Shown one piece after another: positions 6,191-13,800 of a stretch of 27,145 nucleotides of DNA. The DNA comes from an uncultured Christensenella sp. (lineage in GTDB: Bacteria > Bacillota > Clostridia > Christensenellales > UBA3700). Made by a program: the position numbers and the translations under genes. The DNA lies in NCBI GenBank assembly GCA_910584035.1, contig CAJTZR010000013.1, positions 1 to 27,145 of the forward strand, read 5' to 3'. The notes beneath the pieces were generated by a model. It had not been told where the DNA came from and did no database searches. It saw only the letters and a list, made by a program, of their open reading frames with translations. The first letter of the stretch is position 1, and every line of letters starts with the position of its first letter.

Positions 6191-9094
6191 ATGGAAAATA
6201 GAATTCACGACTTAATTAGAAATATGACATTGTTTGAAAAAGCGTCATTATGTAGCGGTCAAACGTTTTGGGAAACCAAAACTGTTGATAGGCTTAACAT
6301 ACCATCTTTAATGATGTCTGACGGCCCTCACGGATTGAGGAAAGAAAACAATGACGATGCGGATAACGTTGCTTTAAAAAGTAGCTTCCCTGCTACTAGC
6401 TTCCCACCCGCTGTTAATATGGCTACGACTTGGAATCCAGATTTAGTTAAACAAGTAGGTAGAGCTTTAGGTGAGCAATGTATAAATCAAAGCATTGACG
6501 TAATTTTAGGTCCAGGAACTAATATCAAAAGGTCACCACTTTGTGGCAGAAACTTTGAGTATTTTTCTGAAGACCCATATCTTGCGGGCAAAATGTCAAG
6601 CAGCTACATAAAAGGAACAAAAACTACGGGAGTTGGTACTTCCCTAAAGCACTTTGCTGTTAACAGCCAAGAAACTAATCGTATGACAATAAACGAGGTA
6701 GTTGACGAACGTGCTTTTCGTGAGATATATCTTACACCATTTGAGATAGCTGTTAAAGAGGCTCAACCTGAAACTGTAATGTGTAGTTATAACCGCATTA
6801 ATGGAGTTTACAGCTCTGACAACAAATATCTATTAACAGATATTTTACGTAATGAATGGGGTTTTGAGGGACTTGTAGTATCTGACTGGAACGCTGTTAA
6901 TGACAGAGTTCAAGGCATTATTGCTGGTATGGACTTGGAAATGCCTAGCTGTGGCGGAAGAACAGATAAAGAAATTGTAAAAGCAGTACTTGACGGCTCT
7001 CTTGCAGAGGCTGACCTTGACATTGTTGTGGAAAGGATATTGACTTTATTATTTAAAGTTATCAATGCACGTGATGATGGATATTTTTACAATTATCGTG
7101 ACGGACACCGCTTGGCAAGATTGGTTGCTAATGAGTCAATCGTACTTATGAAAAATGATAAAAATATTTTGCCGATTGACCACACTAATAAAATTACTGT
7201 TATTGGTAGTCTTGCTAAAACTATTCGTTATCAAGGTGCTGGTAGTTCAAGAATCAATCCATACAACCTAGTAAGCTTTACAGATTATTTGGAAAGTCAC
7301 AAATTGAATTTTGAATATAAAGAGGGCTATAAACTAACAAATGATGGTTATGACGAAGCTTTATTCAACGAGGCTGTACAAACTGCTAAAACAAGCGAAA
7401 AAGTTATCTTGTTTGTAGGCTTGACAGACTCATACGAATGCGAGGGTTATGACCGTAAGGATATGACAATACCAGCTAGCCATAGCAAGTTAATTGAGGC
7501 AATCAGCGAAGTAAATGAGAATGTAGTAGTTGTTTTACTAGGTGGTTCACCTATTGAAATGCCTTGGATAGACAAAGTTCACACTTTATTAAACGCTTAC
7601 CTACCTGGTGAAGCAGCTGGCGAGGCAATTGCAGACATAATTTATGGTATTGTAAACCCTAGTGGTAAACTTGCGGAAACTTATCCAATTAATTTGAGTG
7701 ACTATATTGGCTCTAAATATTATGTAGGTGCACCAAAAACAAGTGAACATCGTGAGGGTATGTTTGTAGGTTACAGATATTATGATAGTGCTAATAAAAA
7801 TGTACAATTCCCATTCGGACACGGCTTAAGTTATACTACTTTTGAGTATTCAGACCTAAAACTTTCAAGCAAAAATATCAAAGAGGACGAGACATTAACA
7901 TTAACCTTTAACATTACCAACACTGGTATGTTTGACGGACAAGAGATTGCTCAAGTTTATGTAAGCGATATTGAAAGCACAATATTTAGACCTAAAAAGG
8001 AACTAAAAGGTTTTAAAAAGGTATTTATAAAAGCTGGCGAAACTGAAACAGTCACAATTGAACTTGATAAGCGTAGTTTTGCTTATTACAATGTTGAAAT
8101 TAAAGATTGGGCGGTTGAAAGTGGCGAGTTTGAGATTATAGTAGGTGCTTCATCTAGAGATATACGACTAACTGCAAAAGTAAATGTAACTGGTGATGAC
8201 AGCATTACTCACCTAGATTACAGAGAAACTGCACCAGTTTATTACAATCTTGAAAATGCAGAGGAAATTCCTACAGAGCAATTTGAGGCTGTATATGGTG
8301 ATAAAATGCCTCCAAATCAACTTGCTAAGCGTGGCGAATTTGACAAAAATACTACTATTGGTGAAATGAAATGTTGCATAATAGGTAAATTATTCTGTAA
8401 GTTTGCACCAGCTGTTATTAAAAGTCAAGTTCCAGATGCAGATATGACAACTATGCTAATGCTACAACAAGGTATGGAAGAGATGCCAATGCGTGGACTA
8501 TCTGGTGTTACGAGTGGTTTGCTTGATAATATCGTTACAGAGGGTATAATTTTGTGGGGTAACAAACATAGGTTAAAAGGATTAGGCAAAATGTTGAAAG
8601 GATTATTCCTTTCTATCAAAAATATCCGTAATATATCAAGCGAAACAAAGGTTACAAGAGAGCGTAAAAAGATTAGAGAGGAACAAAAACGCCTTAAACT
8701 AGAACGTAGAAAACTTATTCGTGACCAAGAGGACTACATTAAGACTCTTGAGAAAGAAATGGATGAGTTGAACAGAATTCTTAAAGACATTGACGACCCT
8801 GCAAAATTGAAAGAATATAAAACACAGCATAAAAAGAATATCCAAAATATCAAAACAAATATTGAGGAAATTAAAGTACAAAGCAGAAAAGACCTTGACG
8901 ATATGAAAAAGAAAGGTAAAATAGATTTGCAAGAAAAACGTTCTGAGGAAAAAGAAATTAAAAAGGCATTAAAAGATTATTTGACAAATATGGATAACGA
9001 AATGGATACTGAGGAAGAAAAGCAACATATCATTGCCCTACTATTAGGCAATAAAAAGCATACTTCTGAGGAGTCTGAGGATGACAATCAATAA
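6191..9094 (+). CDS. Glycoside hydrolase family 3 beta-glucosidase with C-terminal coiled-coil tail
   Basis: Hydrolyses terminal beta-linked glucose (or related sugars) from oligosaccharides by the retaining GH3 mechanism. The 967-residue protein has no signal peptide, so it is probably cytosolic. Domains: GH3 N-terminal barrel, about residues 1-290, with LKHFAVN and the nucleophile Asp about 232 in LVVSDWN; GH3 C-terminal alpha/beta domain, about 315-540, with CEGYDR as the likely acid/base region; fibronectin-III-like domain, about 557-655. Next comes a region of about 740-825 (IGKLFCKFA, MPMRGL) like the C-terminal extension of many Firmicute GH3 enzymes. Last is a highly charged Lys/Glu-rich coiled coil, about 818-940, ending acidic (EESEDDNQ). 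That coiled coil is not normal for GH3. Exact sugar specificity is not readable from sequence. Confidence 0.92.
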   Translation: MENRIHDLIRNMTLFEKASLCSGQTFWETKTVDRLNIPSLMMSDGPHGLRKENNDDADNVALKSSFPATSFPPAVNMATTWNPDLVKQVGRALGEQCINQSIDVILGPGTNIKRSPLCGRNFEYFSEDPYLAGKMSSSYIKGTKTTGVGTSLKHFAVNSQETNRMTINEVVDERAFREIYLTPFEIAVKEAQPETVMCSYNRINGVYSSDNKYLLTDILRNEWGFEGLVVSDWNAVNDRVQGIIAGMDLEMPSCGGRTDKEIVKAVLDGSLAEADLDIVVERILTLLFKVINARDDGYFYNYRDGHRLARLVANESIVLMKNDKNILPIDHTNKITVIGSLAKTIRYQGAGSSRINPYNLVSFTDYLESHKLNFEYKEGYKLTNDGYDEALFNEAVQTAKTSEKVILFVGLTDSYECEGYDRKDMTIPASHSKLIEAISEVNENVVVVLLGGSPIEMPWIDKVHTLLNAYLPGEAAGEAIADIIYGIVNPSGKLAETYPINLSDYIGSKYYVGAPKTSEHREGMFVGYRYYDSANKNVQFPFGHGLSYTTFEYSDLKLSSKNIKEDETLTLTFNITNTGMFDGQEIAQVYVSDIESTIFRPKKELKGFKKVFIKAGETETVTIELDKRSFAYYNVEIKDWAVESGEFEIIVGASSRDIRLTAKVNVTGDDSITHLDYRETAPVYYNLENAEEIPTEQFEAVYGDKMPPNQLAKRGEFDKNTTIGEMKCCIIGKLFCKFAPAVIKSQVPDADMTTMLMLQQGMEEMPMRGLSGVTSGLLDNIVTEGIILWGNKHRLKGLGKMLKGLFLSIKNIRNISSETKVTRERKKIREEQKRLKLERRKLIRDQEDYIKTLEKEMDELNRILKDIDDPAKLKEYKTQHKKNIQNIKTNIEEIKVQSRKDLDDMKKKGKIDLQEKRSEEKEIKKALKDYLTNMDNEMDTEEEKQHIIALLLGNKKHTSEESEDDNQ

Positions 9095-9164
9095 TAATTG
9101 CTTATAATTATGAATTTATAACACAAATTCAAATTAATTGCATATCGCTAAATATTAAAACGCA

Positions 9165-9196
9165 AAATGAACCGATTTTTCGGTTCATTTGTTTTT
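9165..9196. terminator. Bidirectional rho-independent terminator between GH3 and YtxC-like genes
   Basis: A 10-base-pair perfect stem (AAATGAACCG with CGGTTCATTT) encloses a 6-base loop. It is followed by GTTTTT on the plus strand and TTGCGTTTT on the minus strand. It lies between convergent gene ends, 71 bases after the GH3 stop and about 50 bases after the minus-strand stop. Confidence 0.85.
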
Positions 9197-9242
9197 ATAA
9201 TCATTTATTTGCAATTCTTTGCAAATAAATTTAACACATTAT

Positions 9243-9941
9243 TTACAACACCTTGACTTTAACTAGTTTTGATAAACATTCGTATAGTGAACCTTTTATT
9301 TGATTCTTTTCTATAATCAATTCAGTTGGACTTTCCGCAATAACTGTATTTATCAAGTTAAAATCATCATTTTTATATAGTTTAACATTATCCACCATTA
9401 CGCCGTCAGAAACATTAGCAAGTAAAATATCTGGATATTGTGCCAAAAATAAACTTTTATCACTATTGCGATTGTTCATTAAAAAATTAATAACATTATA
9501 AATATCTTGTTCCGACTCATTATACACAAGCACCTCGCCTATGTTTTTAAGTTCTTCCCACTCCTCACTCATATCGTTAAGTTTAAAGTTGAAAGTTCCC
9601 TCTATAGAAATTGTTTCTTTATCCTTAATTATATCAATTACTTGACCGACTTCACCATCTAAATCAAAATATAATAAAGCAGCTAAACAAGCAACATTTG
9701 CAAAGGTATACTCTACCTCGTCAAAAACTGAAATTATTGATTGATATTTATGTGAAAGGATAATAGACTTTGCAACATACTTTAAAAAGTTGTCACGTTG
9801 ATTGATATCCACATCAACCTCAAAAAATATAAATGTATAAGATTTTTTCAGTTTAAACTTTATTCCACTGCTTGCAAAGTTGTTAATCAAATACTCATAA
9901 GCAATTGAATTATTCTTTTCTATAATAACCTTTTTATTCAT
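9243..9941 (-). CDS. YtxC-like protein (putative sporulation-associated), function unknown
   Basis: A 232-residue soluble protein with no signal peptide or TM helix. I do not recognise catalytic motifs. The layout resembles the YtxC family (DUF, listed as a putative sporulation protein in Clostridia and Bacilli): an N-terminal alpha/beta part, a middle region with the hydrophobic SIILSHKYQSII helix, an acidic stretch EEWEELKNIGEVLV and a C-terminal block LINTVIAESPTELIIEKNQI. That last block lines up by eye with the conserved YtxC C-terminus (a 'LI..LI..AP..III' pattern) but lacks its terminal Cys residues. The ATG has GAGGTG just upstream. It stands alone, antiparallel to both flanking glycosidase genes. 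The coding region is secure; the family assignment is by eye and tentative. Confidence 0.6.
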   Translation of the reverse strand: MNKKVIIEKNNSIAYEYLINNFASSGIKFKLKKSYTFIFFEVDVDINQRDNFLKYVAKSIILSHKYQSIISVFDEVEYTFANVACLAALLYFDLDGEVGQVIDIIKDKETISIEGTFNFKLNDMSEEWEELKNIGEVLVYNESEQDIYNVINFLMNNRNSDKSLFLAQYPDILLANVSDGVMVDNVKLYKNDDFNLINTVIAESPTELIIEKNQIKGSLYECLSKLVKVKVL

Positions 9942-10060
9942 AACACCTCATAATTAACTTTTTTGCAATAGCTATTAACTATGCTAGACACTATCATTAA
10001 GTAGTTTATGCTAATAAGGCAATAATAAATTACTTTTTATTATAAAAAAGATACCACTTA

Positions 10061-10089
10061 TTGACATTTTTTAAATATTGATATATACT
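10061..10089 (+). promoter_or_regulatory. Sigma-A promoter of the alpha-galactosidase gene
   Basis: A perfect TTGACA (10061-10066) and TATACT (10084-10089) are separated by 17 bases. Transcription would start near 10096, giving a leader of about 80 bases that ends in AAGGAG before the ATG. The leader is A-rich and I see no riboswitch in it. Confidence 0.8.
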
Positions 10090-10176
10090 AATGCTAGGAC
10101 ATAAATAAAACAGGTAAAAAAAGGCATTTTTTAGTGCAAGAATAATTAAACTATTTATGAGAAACAAGGAGAAATT

Positions 10177-11859
10177 ATGCTAAAAGATTACAAATTTAAA
10201 ATCAGCTATTTAAATGAGGATAAGTTATATGCTAGTAGCAATCCCAAAACTGGACATTACATAATTGATATAAAAGACAATGACAATAGTGTTGCATTTA
10301 CTTTAAATAATACTGTTAAAATGGAAAATTTAAAGTTTACTTTAGAGTTTGACTATGACTTTAGTGATAATGCAACTTTCTTTGCAAATGGTTATCAATC
10401 TTGGTCATACTCAAGAGAATATGGTAAAAACGATGTGCAAAAGGGTTTGAGTTACCTATCTAAAAATATTGAGTATTTTACTAAAGCAAGCCGCAGCGGT
10501 GACTACAATTTTGCTTTATACAATAACAAAGCTGGCTTTTTCCATAGTTTTTCTTACGCATACATTCGCAATGGTAACACCCTTGACCTATTCGGTTCAT
10601 TGTGCGAAAAAACTGGTTTTACAATCATTTATGCAGATATGGCAAATGGTAAAATCATTATTGAAAAAGATTTAGAGGGACTTACATTAAAAGCTGGCAA
10701 AACTTATGAAGTTATGAATATCTTTTACTGCAAGGACGAATATGACACTGCTTTTGTTAAGTATTTTAGAGCAGCTAATATTACTACACCACGTATTAAA
10801 CAAAAAGTTGGTTACACAAGTTGGTATAATTACTACAGCAAAATCAGCAATGACATTATTGTACGTGATTTGGAAAGCATTTCAAATAGTCCAATCAAAC
10901 TTGACATTTTCCAAGTTGACGATGGCTACCAAACAGCAGTTGGAGATTGGCTAAGTGTAGATGCGGAAAAATTCCCTCAAGGAATGGCAAAAGTAGCTGA
11001 GGATATACATAGCAAAGATATGCTTGCTGGTATTTGGCTAGCACCTTTCAATGCTCAACGTTCCTCAAAGATTGCACACGAGCATAAAGACTGGCTTATC
11101 AATGATAGCAAAGGTTATCACATTATGGCTGGTATGAACTGGGGAGGATATTACACTTTAGATTTTTACAATCCAGAAGTGCGTGAGTATATCAAAAAAG
11201 TATTTGACACAGTTTTAAATGATTGGAAATACGATATGGTTAAACTTGACTTTTTATTCTCTGTTGCTTGTGTACCTTATGGCAATAGAACAAGAGGTCA
11301 AATTATGTGCGAGGCTGTTGACTTTTTACGTGAATGTTGCGGTTTAAAACTAATACTAGGTTGTGGCGTGCCACTATTCCCTGCTTTCGGCAAATTTGAT
11401 TTCTGCCGTATCGGTGCAGACCAAGCATTAACTTGGGAAAAGAATAACTACTTTACAACTTACAACAATGAAATTGTTTCAACTCCAAACGCTGTAACAA
11501 ATAGTATATTTAGACGTCACCTAGATGGCAGAGCTTTCTGTAATGACCCTGACGTATTCTTACTAAGAGACAGCAATATCAAAACAACAATGGAACAACG
11601 TAAGTTGCTTGCAAAGCTAAATAAGATATTTGGCAACCTACTATTTATGAGTGACAATATCAGCGAGTATAACGAGCAACAAAAAGCAGTTTATGAGGAC
11701 ACTTTGAATGGTGCTAAAAAGCAAGTTATCTCTGCAGAGTACACATCAAGCGAAGTAATTGCAATTAAGTATATTGAAAATGATAAAGAATACAGCTTAT
11801 CTTTCAATGTAAATAATGGTAGCATAATCGAAGGTAGTATCGACACCCCAATAAAATAA
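10177..11859 (+). CDS. Alpha-galactosidase, glycoside hydrolase family 36
   Basis: Removes terminal alpha-1,6-linked galactose from melibiose, raffinose-type sugars or galactomannan fragments (retaining mechanism). At 560 residues it is the short, bacterial form, close in length to the Thermotoga-type enzyme. N-terminal beta-sandwich at about 1-205 contains NGYQSWSYS, a family hallmark. The catalytic (beta/alpha)8 barrel at about 205-480 contains QVDDGYQ, the nucleophile Asp 358 in VKLDFLF, the GCGVPL substrate loop and the likely acid/base Asp 415 in RIGADQALTW. NDPDVFLLRD follows, then a C-terminal beta domain. There is no signal peptide, so it probably acts on imported sugars. It has its own promoter. 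The last eight codons are the first copy of a short repeat that continues downstream. Preference for alpha-galactosides is inferred from the family. Confidence 0.92.
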   Translation: MLKDYKFKISYLNEDKLYASSNPKTGHYIIDIKDNDNSVAFTLNNTVKMENLKFTLEFDYDFSDNATFFANGYQSWSYSREYGKNDVQKGLSYLSKNIEYFTKASRSGDYNFALYNNKAGFFHSFSYAYIRNGNTLDLFGSLCEKTGFTIIYADMANGKIIIEKDLEGLTLKAGKTYEVMNIFYCKDEYDTAFVKYFRAANITTPRIKQKVGYTSWYNYYSKISNDIIVRDLESISNSPIKLDIFQVDDGYQTAVGDWLSVDAEKFPQGMAKVAEDIHSKDMLAGIWLAPFNAQRSSKIAHEHKDWLINDSKGYHIMAGMNWGGYYTLDFYNPEVREYIKKVFDTVLNDWKYDMVKLDFLFSVACVPYGNRTRGQIMCEAVDFLRECCGLKLILGCGVPLFPAFGKFDFCRIGADQALTWEKNNYFTTYNNEIVSTPNAVTNSIFRRHLDGRAFCNDPDVFLLRDSNIKTTMEQRKLLAKLNKIFGNLLFMSDNISEYNEQQKAVYEDTLNGAKKQVISAEYTSSEVIAIKYIENDKEYSLSFNVNNGSIIEGSIDTPIK

Positions 11860-12036
11860 TAGTAGTACTATCAAAGCAGAATTAATACACTAGTAATATT
11901 ATCAAAATGGTATCAACTCCTTAGTAAAATAATGATAGACTATTGAAAACGATATCAATACACCAGTAAAATAATTTACAACGATACAACTATCTAACAA
12001 CTAACCTTTTTTTGATACACTGATTAAATAATTTAC
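11838..12036. repeat. Decayed short-repeat array starting inside the alpha-galactosidase stop region
   Basis: Three clear 23-base copies of a TATCRAYWCC..ARTAAAATAAT pattern lie at 11838-11860, 11911-11933 and 11953-11975. Weaker copies lie near 11880-11902 (AATACACTAGTAAT) and 12014-12036 (GATACACTGATTAAATAAT). Two spacings are 42 bases. The first copy encodes the last codons and stop of the upstream gene; the others are non-coding and drift apart. Non-coding sequence to 12115 is otherwise plain AT-rich. Confidence 0.6.
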
Positions 12037-12115
12037 TTGTAATTATATCAATTTTAACAAAAACACATCAAAAATCGGTACTAATTGTAAAAAACATATA
12101 CATTAACCCAAAACA

Positions 12116-12161
12116 AAAATAGCTATTAATTTAAGAATAATTTTAAATTAATAGCTATTTT
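12116..12161. terminator. Long AT-rich hairpin, terminator after the alpha-galactosidase gene
   Basis: A perfect 19-base-pair stem (12116-12134 with 12143-12161, core AATAGCTATTAATT) has an 8-base loop. TTTTGAATTTT follows on the plus strand and TTTTTGTTTT on the minus strand. It lies about 257 bases after the alpha-galactosidase stop. Confidence 0.7.
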
Positions 12162-12431
12162 GAATTTTATAATATTTTAAATACACTTACTTTGAACTAA
12201 ATTCTAATTAAATCAATCTATAGTCTTAAGTTTTCAAATTAATTATATAATAATTTAACCATAAAAATTATGAACAAATACATCAATTATCACATTTAAA
12301 TAGCAAAGAAGTAAGTTCATTTTCTAGCTTTTTAGCCATACAAGCAAGTAATGCCTAAAAATGTTATTTAATTAATTATAAAATTTTATTACTTAGTTAA
12401 CAAATTTATACTATTTATTGCTTTCCTAAGC
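12162..12431. other. Gene-free AT-rich spacer
   Basis: Spacer between the end of the carbohydrate region and the L27 terminator. I see no convincing gene, RNA or repeat in it. Confidence 0.55.
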
Positions 12432-12466
12432 AAAAAAAAACACAAGTGCTATACTCTAGCACTTGT
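12432..12466 (-). terminator. Rho-independent terminator of the rplU-prp-rpmA operon
   Basis: On the minus strand a 10-base-pair stem (ACAAGTGCTA with TAGCACTTGT) and a 5-base loop are followed by G and nine T. It starts 22 bases after the L27 stop. This is the best-formed terminator in the window. Confidence 0.92.
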
Positions 12467-12487
12467 TATTTTATTACTTATTTTAAA

Positions 12488-12766
12488 TTATTCAGCAGCG
12501 TAAACACTTACTTGTTTATCAGTTTTGCCTTTTCTTTCAAATTTAACTACGCCGTCAATAAGAGCGAACAAAGTATCATCTTTACCGATACTTACATTCA
12601 TTCCAGGGTGGAATTTTGTACCTCTTTGTCTTACTAGTATATTACCAGCTTTAACAAACTGACCATCTGCACGTTTAACGCCTAATCTTTTAGACTCACT
12701 ATCACGTCCGTTTCTTGAGCTACCTACACCTTTCTTGTGAGCGAATAATTGTATATTAATAAACAT
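12488..12766 (-). CDS. rpmA: 50S ribosomal protein L27 (with cleavable N-terminal extension)
   Basis: Large-subunit ribosomal protein whose N-terminus reaches the peptidyl-transferase centre. It is 92 residues from the ATG at 12766, which has GGAGGT at good spacing inside the end of the upstream gene. The conserved L27 core (KKGVGSSRNGRDS, QRGTKFHPG, DGVVKFER) is complete. The protein begins MFINIQLFAHKKGVG: Firmicute L27 carries such an extension, removed by the Prp protease after the Phe before Ala (here Phe8/Ala9) to expose the functional N-terminus. The protease is encoded one base upstream. The open frame extends further upstream to 12823, but that segment overlaps prp and has no L27 similarity. 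Confidence 0.98.
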   Translation of the reverse strand: MFINIQLFAHKKGVGSSRNGRDSESKRLGVKRADGQFVKAGNILVRQRGTKFHPGMNVSIGKDDTLFALIDGVVKFERKGKTDKQVSVYAAE

Positions 12767-12767
12767 A

Positions 12768-13097
12768 TTATTGTACCTCCAATTCAATAAAATCTGAAAA
12801 ACCTTGATATAAATCTGCCACACCTAAAACCATAGTGTCTAAAATATTGTCGCAAATCTTGCGTTGCTCTGCCGTAATGTCACTTGGAATTACAAATTTC
12901 AAATAACCTTCCTCGTCTCGTCTTTCAAACTGCATATTTACACCCGCAATGCTAAGCACTCCAAGCAAAGCTGTTTGAACTATTGAGGATAACGCAGCAC
13001 ACACAATATCTTCTCCCTCTACGCCATATCCAGTATGACCATCACAGGTTACTTCAGTAATGCTACCATTTTGTTTTACAACTTTAACATTCGTCAT
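12768..13097 (-). CDS. prp: Ribosomal-processing cysteine protease Prp
   Basis: Cysteine protease that trims the N-terminal extension of L27 in Firmicutes and relatives (older names YsxB, DUF464). At 109 residues it has normal family length. The expected catalytic pair is present: His21 in DGHTGYG and Cys33 in EDIVCAALSS. It sits between rplU and rpmA, three bases after the L21 stop and one base before the L27 start, which is the conserved order. The ATG has GAGG at suitable spacing. Presence of the L27 extension with the QLF-A cleavage site in the next gene supports function. Essential in Staphylococcus aureus; importance here is inferred. Confidence 0.95.
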   Translation of the reverse strand: MTNVKVVKQNGSITEVTCDGHTGYGVEGEDIVCAALSSIVQTALLGVLSIAGVNMQFERRDEEGYLKFVIPSDITAEQRKICDNILDTMVLGVADLYQGFSDFIELEVQ

Positions 13098-13100
13098 TTA

Positions 13101-13406
13101 TTACGCCTCAATGCTTGTAATCTTGATTGCTGTAAATGGTTGACGATGTCCTTGGCGTTTTCTGATATTCTTTTTAGCCTTGTATTTGAAAATGTTAATT
13201 TTCTTTGCTTTATCTTGAGCTAAAACTTCAGCTTTAACAACTGCTTTACCAATATCTTTGCCAACTTTAACAGTGCCGTTGTCAGAAATCAACATAACAT
13301 CAAGTGTGATATTGTCACCAACGTTTACGTCCAACTTCTCAACTTTTATAATAGTATCTTTTTCTACTTTATATTGTTTGCCACCTGTTGTAACTATTGC
13401 GTACAT
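13101..13406 (-). CDS. rplU: 50S ribosomal protein L21
   Basis: Large-subunit protein that binds 23S rRNA. It has 101 residues, normal length. It starts MYAIVTTGGKQYKV, the family N-terminus, and carries the conserved C-terminal RNA-binding block NIRKRQGHRQPFTAIKI. The ATG is preceded by GGAGG eight bases upstream. It is the first gene of the rplU-prp-rpmA operon, which has its own promoter, a structured leader and a terminator. Confidence 0.98.
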   Translation of the reverse strand: MYAIVTTGGKQYKVEKDTIIKVEKLDVNVGDNITLDVMLISDNGTVKVGKDIGKAVVKAEVLAQDKAKKINIFKYKAKKNIRKRQGHRQPFTAIKITSIEA

Positions 13407-13487
13407 TATACTTACCTCCTCTCACCAGTCTCGCTAAAAAAAATCGGGGGTGCAAAACAGCACACTTGTAACCCTTATTATGCGGCT
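13407..13487 (-). promoter_or_regulatory. Probable L21 leader (autoregulatory 5' UTR)
   Basis: About 80 bases lie between the predicted transcript start and the L21 ATG. This segment is much more G/C-rich than other spacers here. On the minus strand it contains GGG...GTGTGC-loop-GCACCCCC, which can fold into a hairpin with an outer G/C stem. A U-rich run follows (eight T), then GCGAGACTGGTGAGAGGAGG at the ribosome binding site. Firmicute rplU operons are known to carry an L21 leader that is thought to bind the operon product. The assignment rests on position and foldability only. Confidence 0.55.
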
Positions 13488-13493
13488 ACAACA

Positions 13494-13522
13494 AATTTAC
13501 CATAAATTTCACCTTTTGTCAA
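13494..13522 (-). promoter_or_regulatory. Sigma-A promoter of the rplU operon
   Basis: Minus-strand TTGACA (13522-13517) and TAAATT (13499-13494) are separated by 17 bases. Transcription would start near 13487. Confidence 0.78.
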
Positions 13523-13800
13523 ACATTTTTAGCAACTAATTAATATTTATTTAGTTTTTATTTATTTCTTAATATGAATTGTTTGCTATTTAATTTAAGT
13601 TATCTTATATATAAAAGCTATCGCTTTAGAATTAATCTCTATTATATAGTCAGCTTTTATTTTAACTTGTTTATATTTATTTAAAGATACTCCATTTAAA
13701 TTTTATTTTAATGTTTTGAGTATTAATTGTAACGCCTTATTTTTAAAGCCTTTTGCAAAAACAAAATAATTTAAATTTATAAAGCTAAAATAAAAACATA
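13523..13800. other. Gene-free AT-rich 3' tail of rng
   Basis: Non-coding sequence between the rng stop and the rplU promoter. It contains the AAAGC/GCTTT hairpin at 13613-13627, also found in the guaB tail. I see no strong terminator, so read-through from rng into rplU is possible. Confidence 0.5.
13613..13658 (-). repeat. AAAGC/GCTTT hairpin shared with the guaB 3' tail
   Basis: The 15-mer AAAAGCTATCGCTTT at 13613-13627 is identical to 4368-4382. On the minus strand it forms AAAGC-GATA-GCTTT followed by T, a weak terminator-like hairpin. AGCTTTT at 13652-13658 can pair with AAAAGCT at 13613-13619 as an outer stem. Confidence 0.4.

Noticed and set aside
10090..10176. Riboswitch in the 80-base leader of the alpha-galactosidase gene
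   Set aside because: The leader is A-rich, with no stable stems or known aptamer motif.
12767..12823. Longer start for L27 at 12823
   Set aside because: The extra residues overlap prp, lack L27 similarity, and the internal ATG at 12766 has a perfect GGAGGT and the normal extension sequence.
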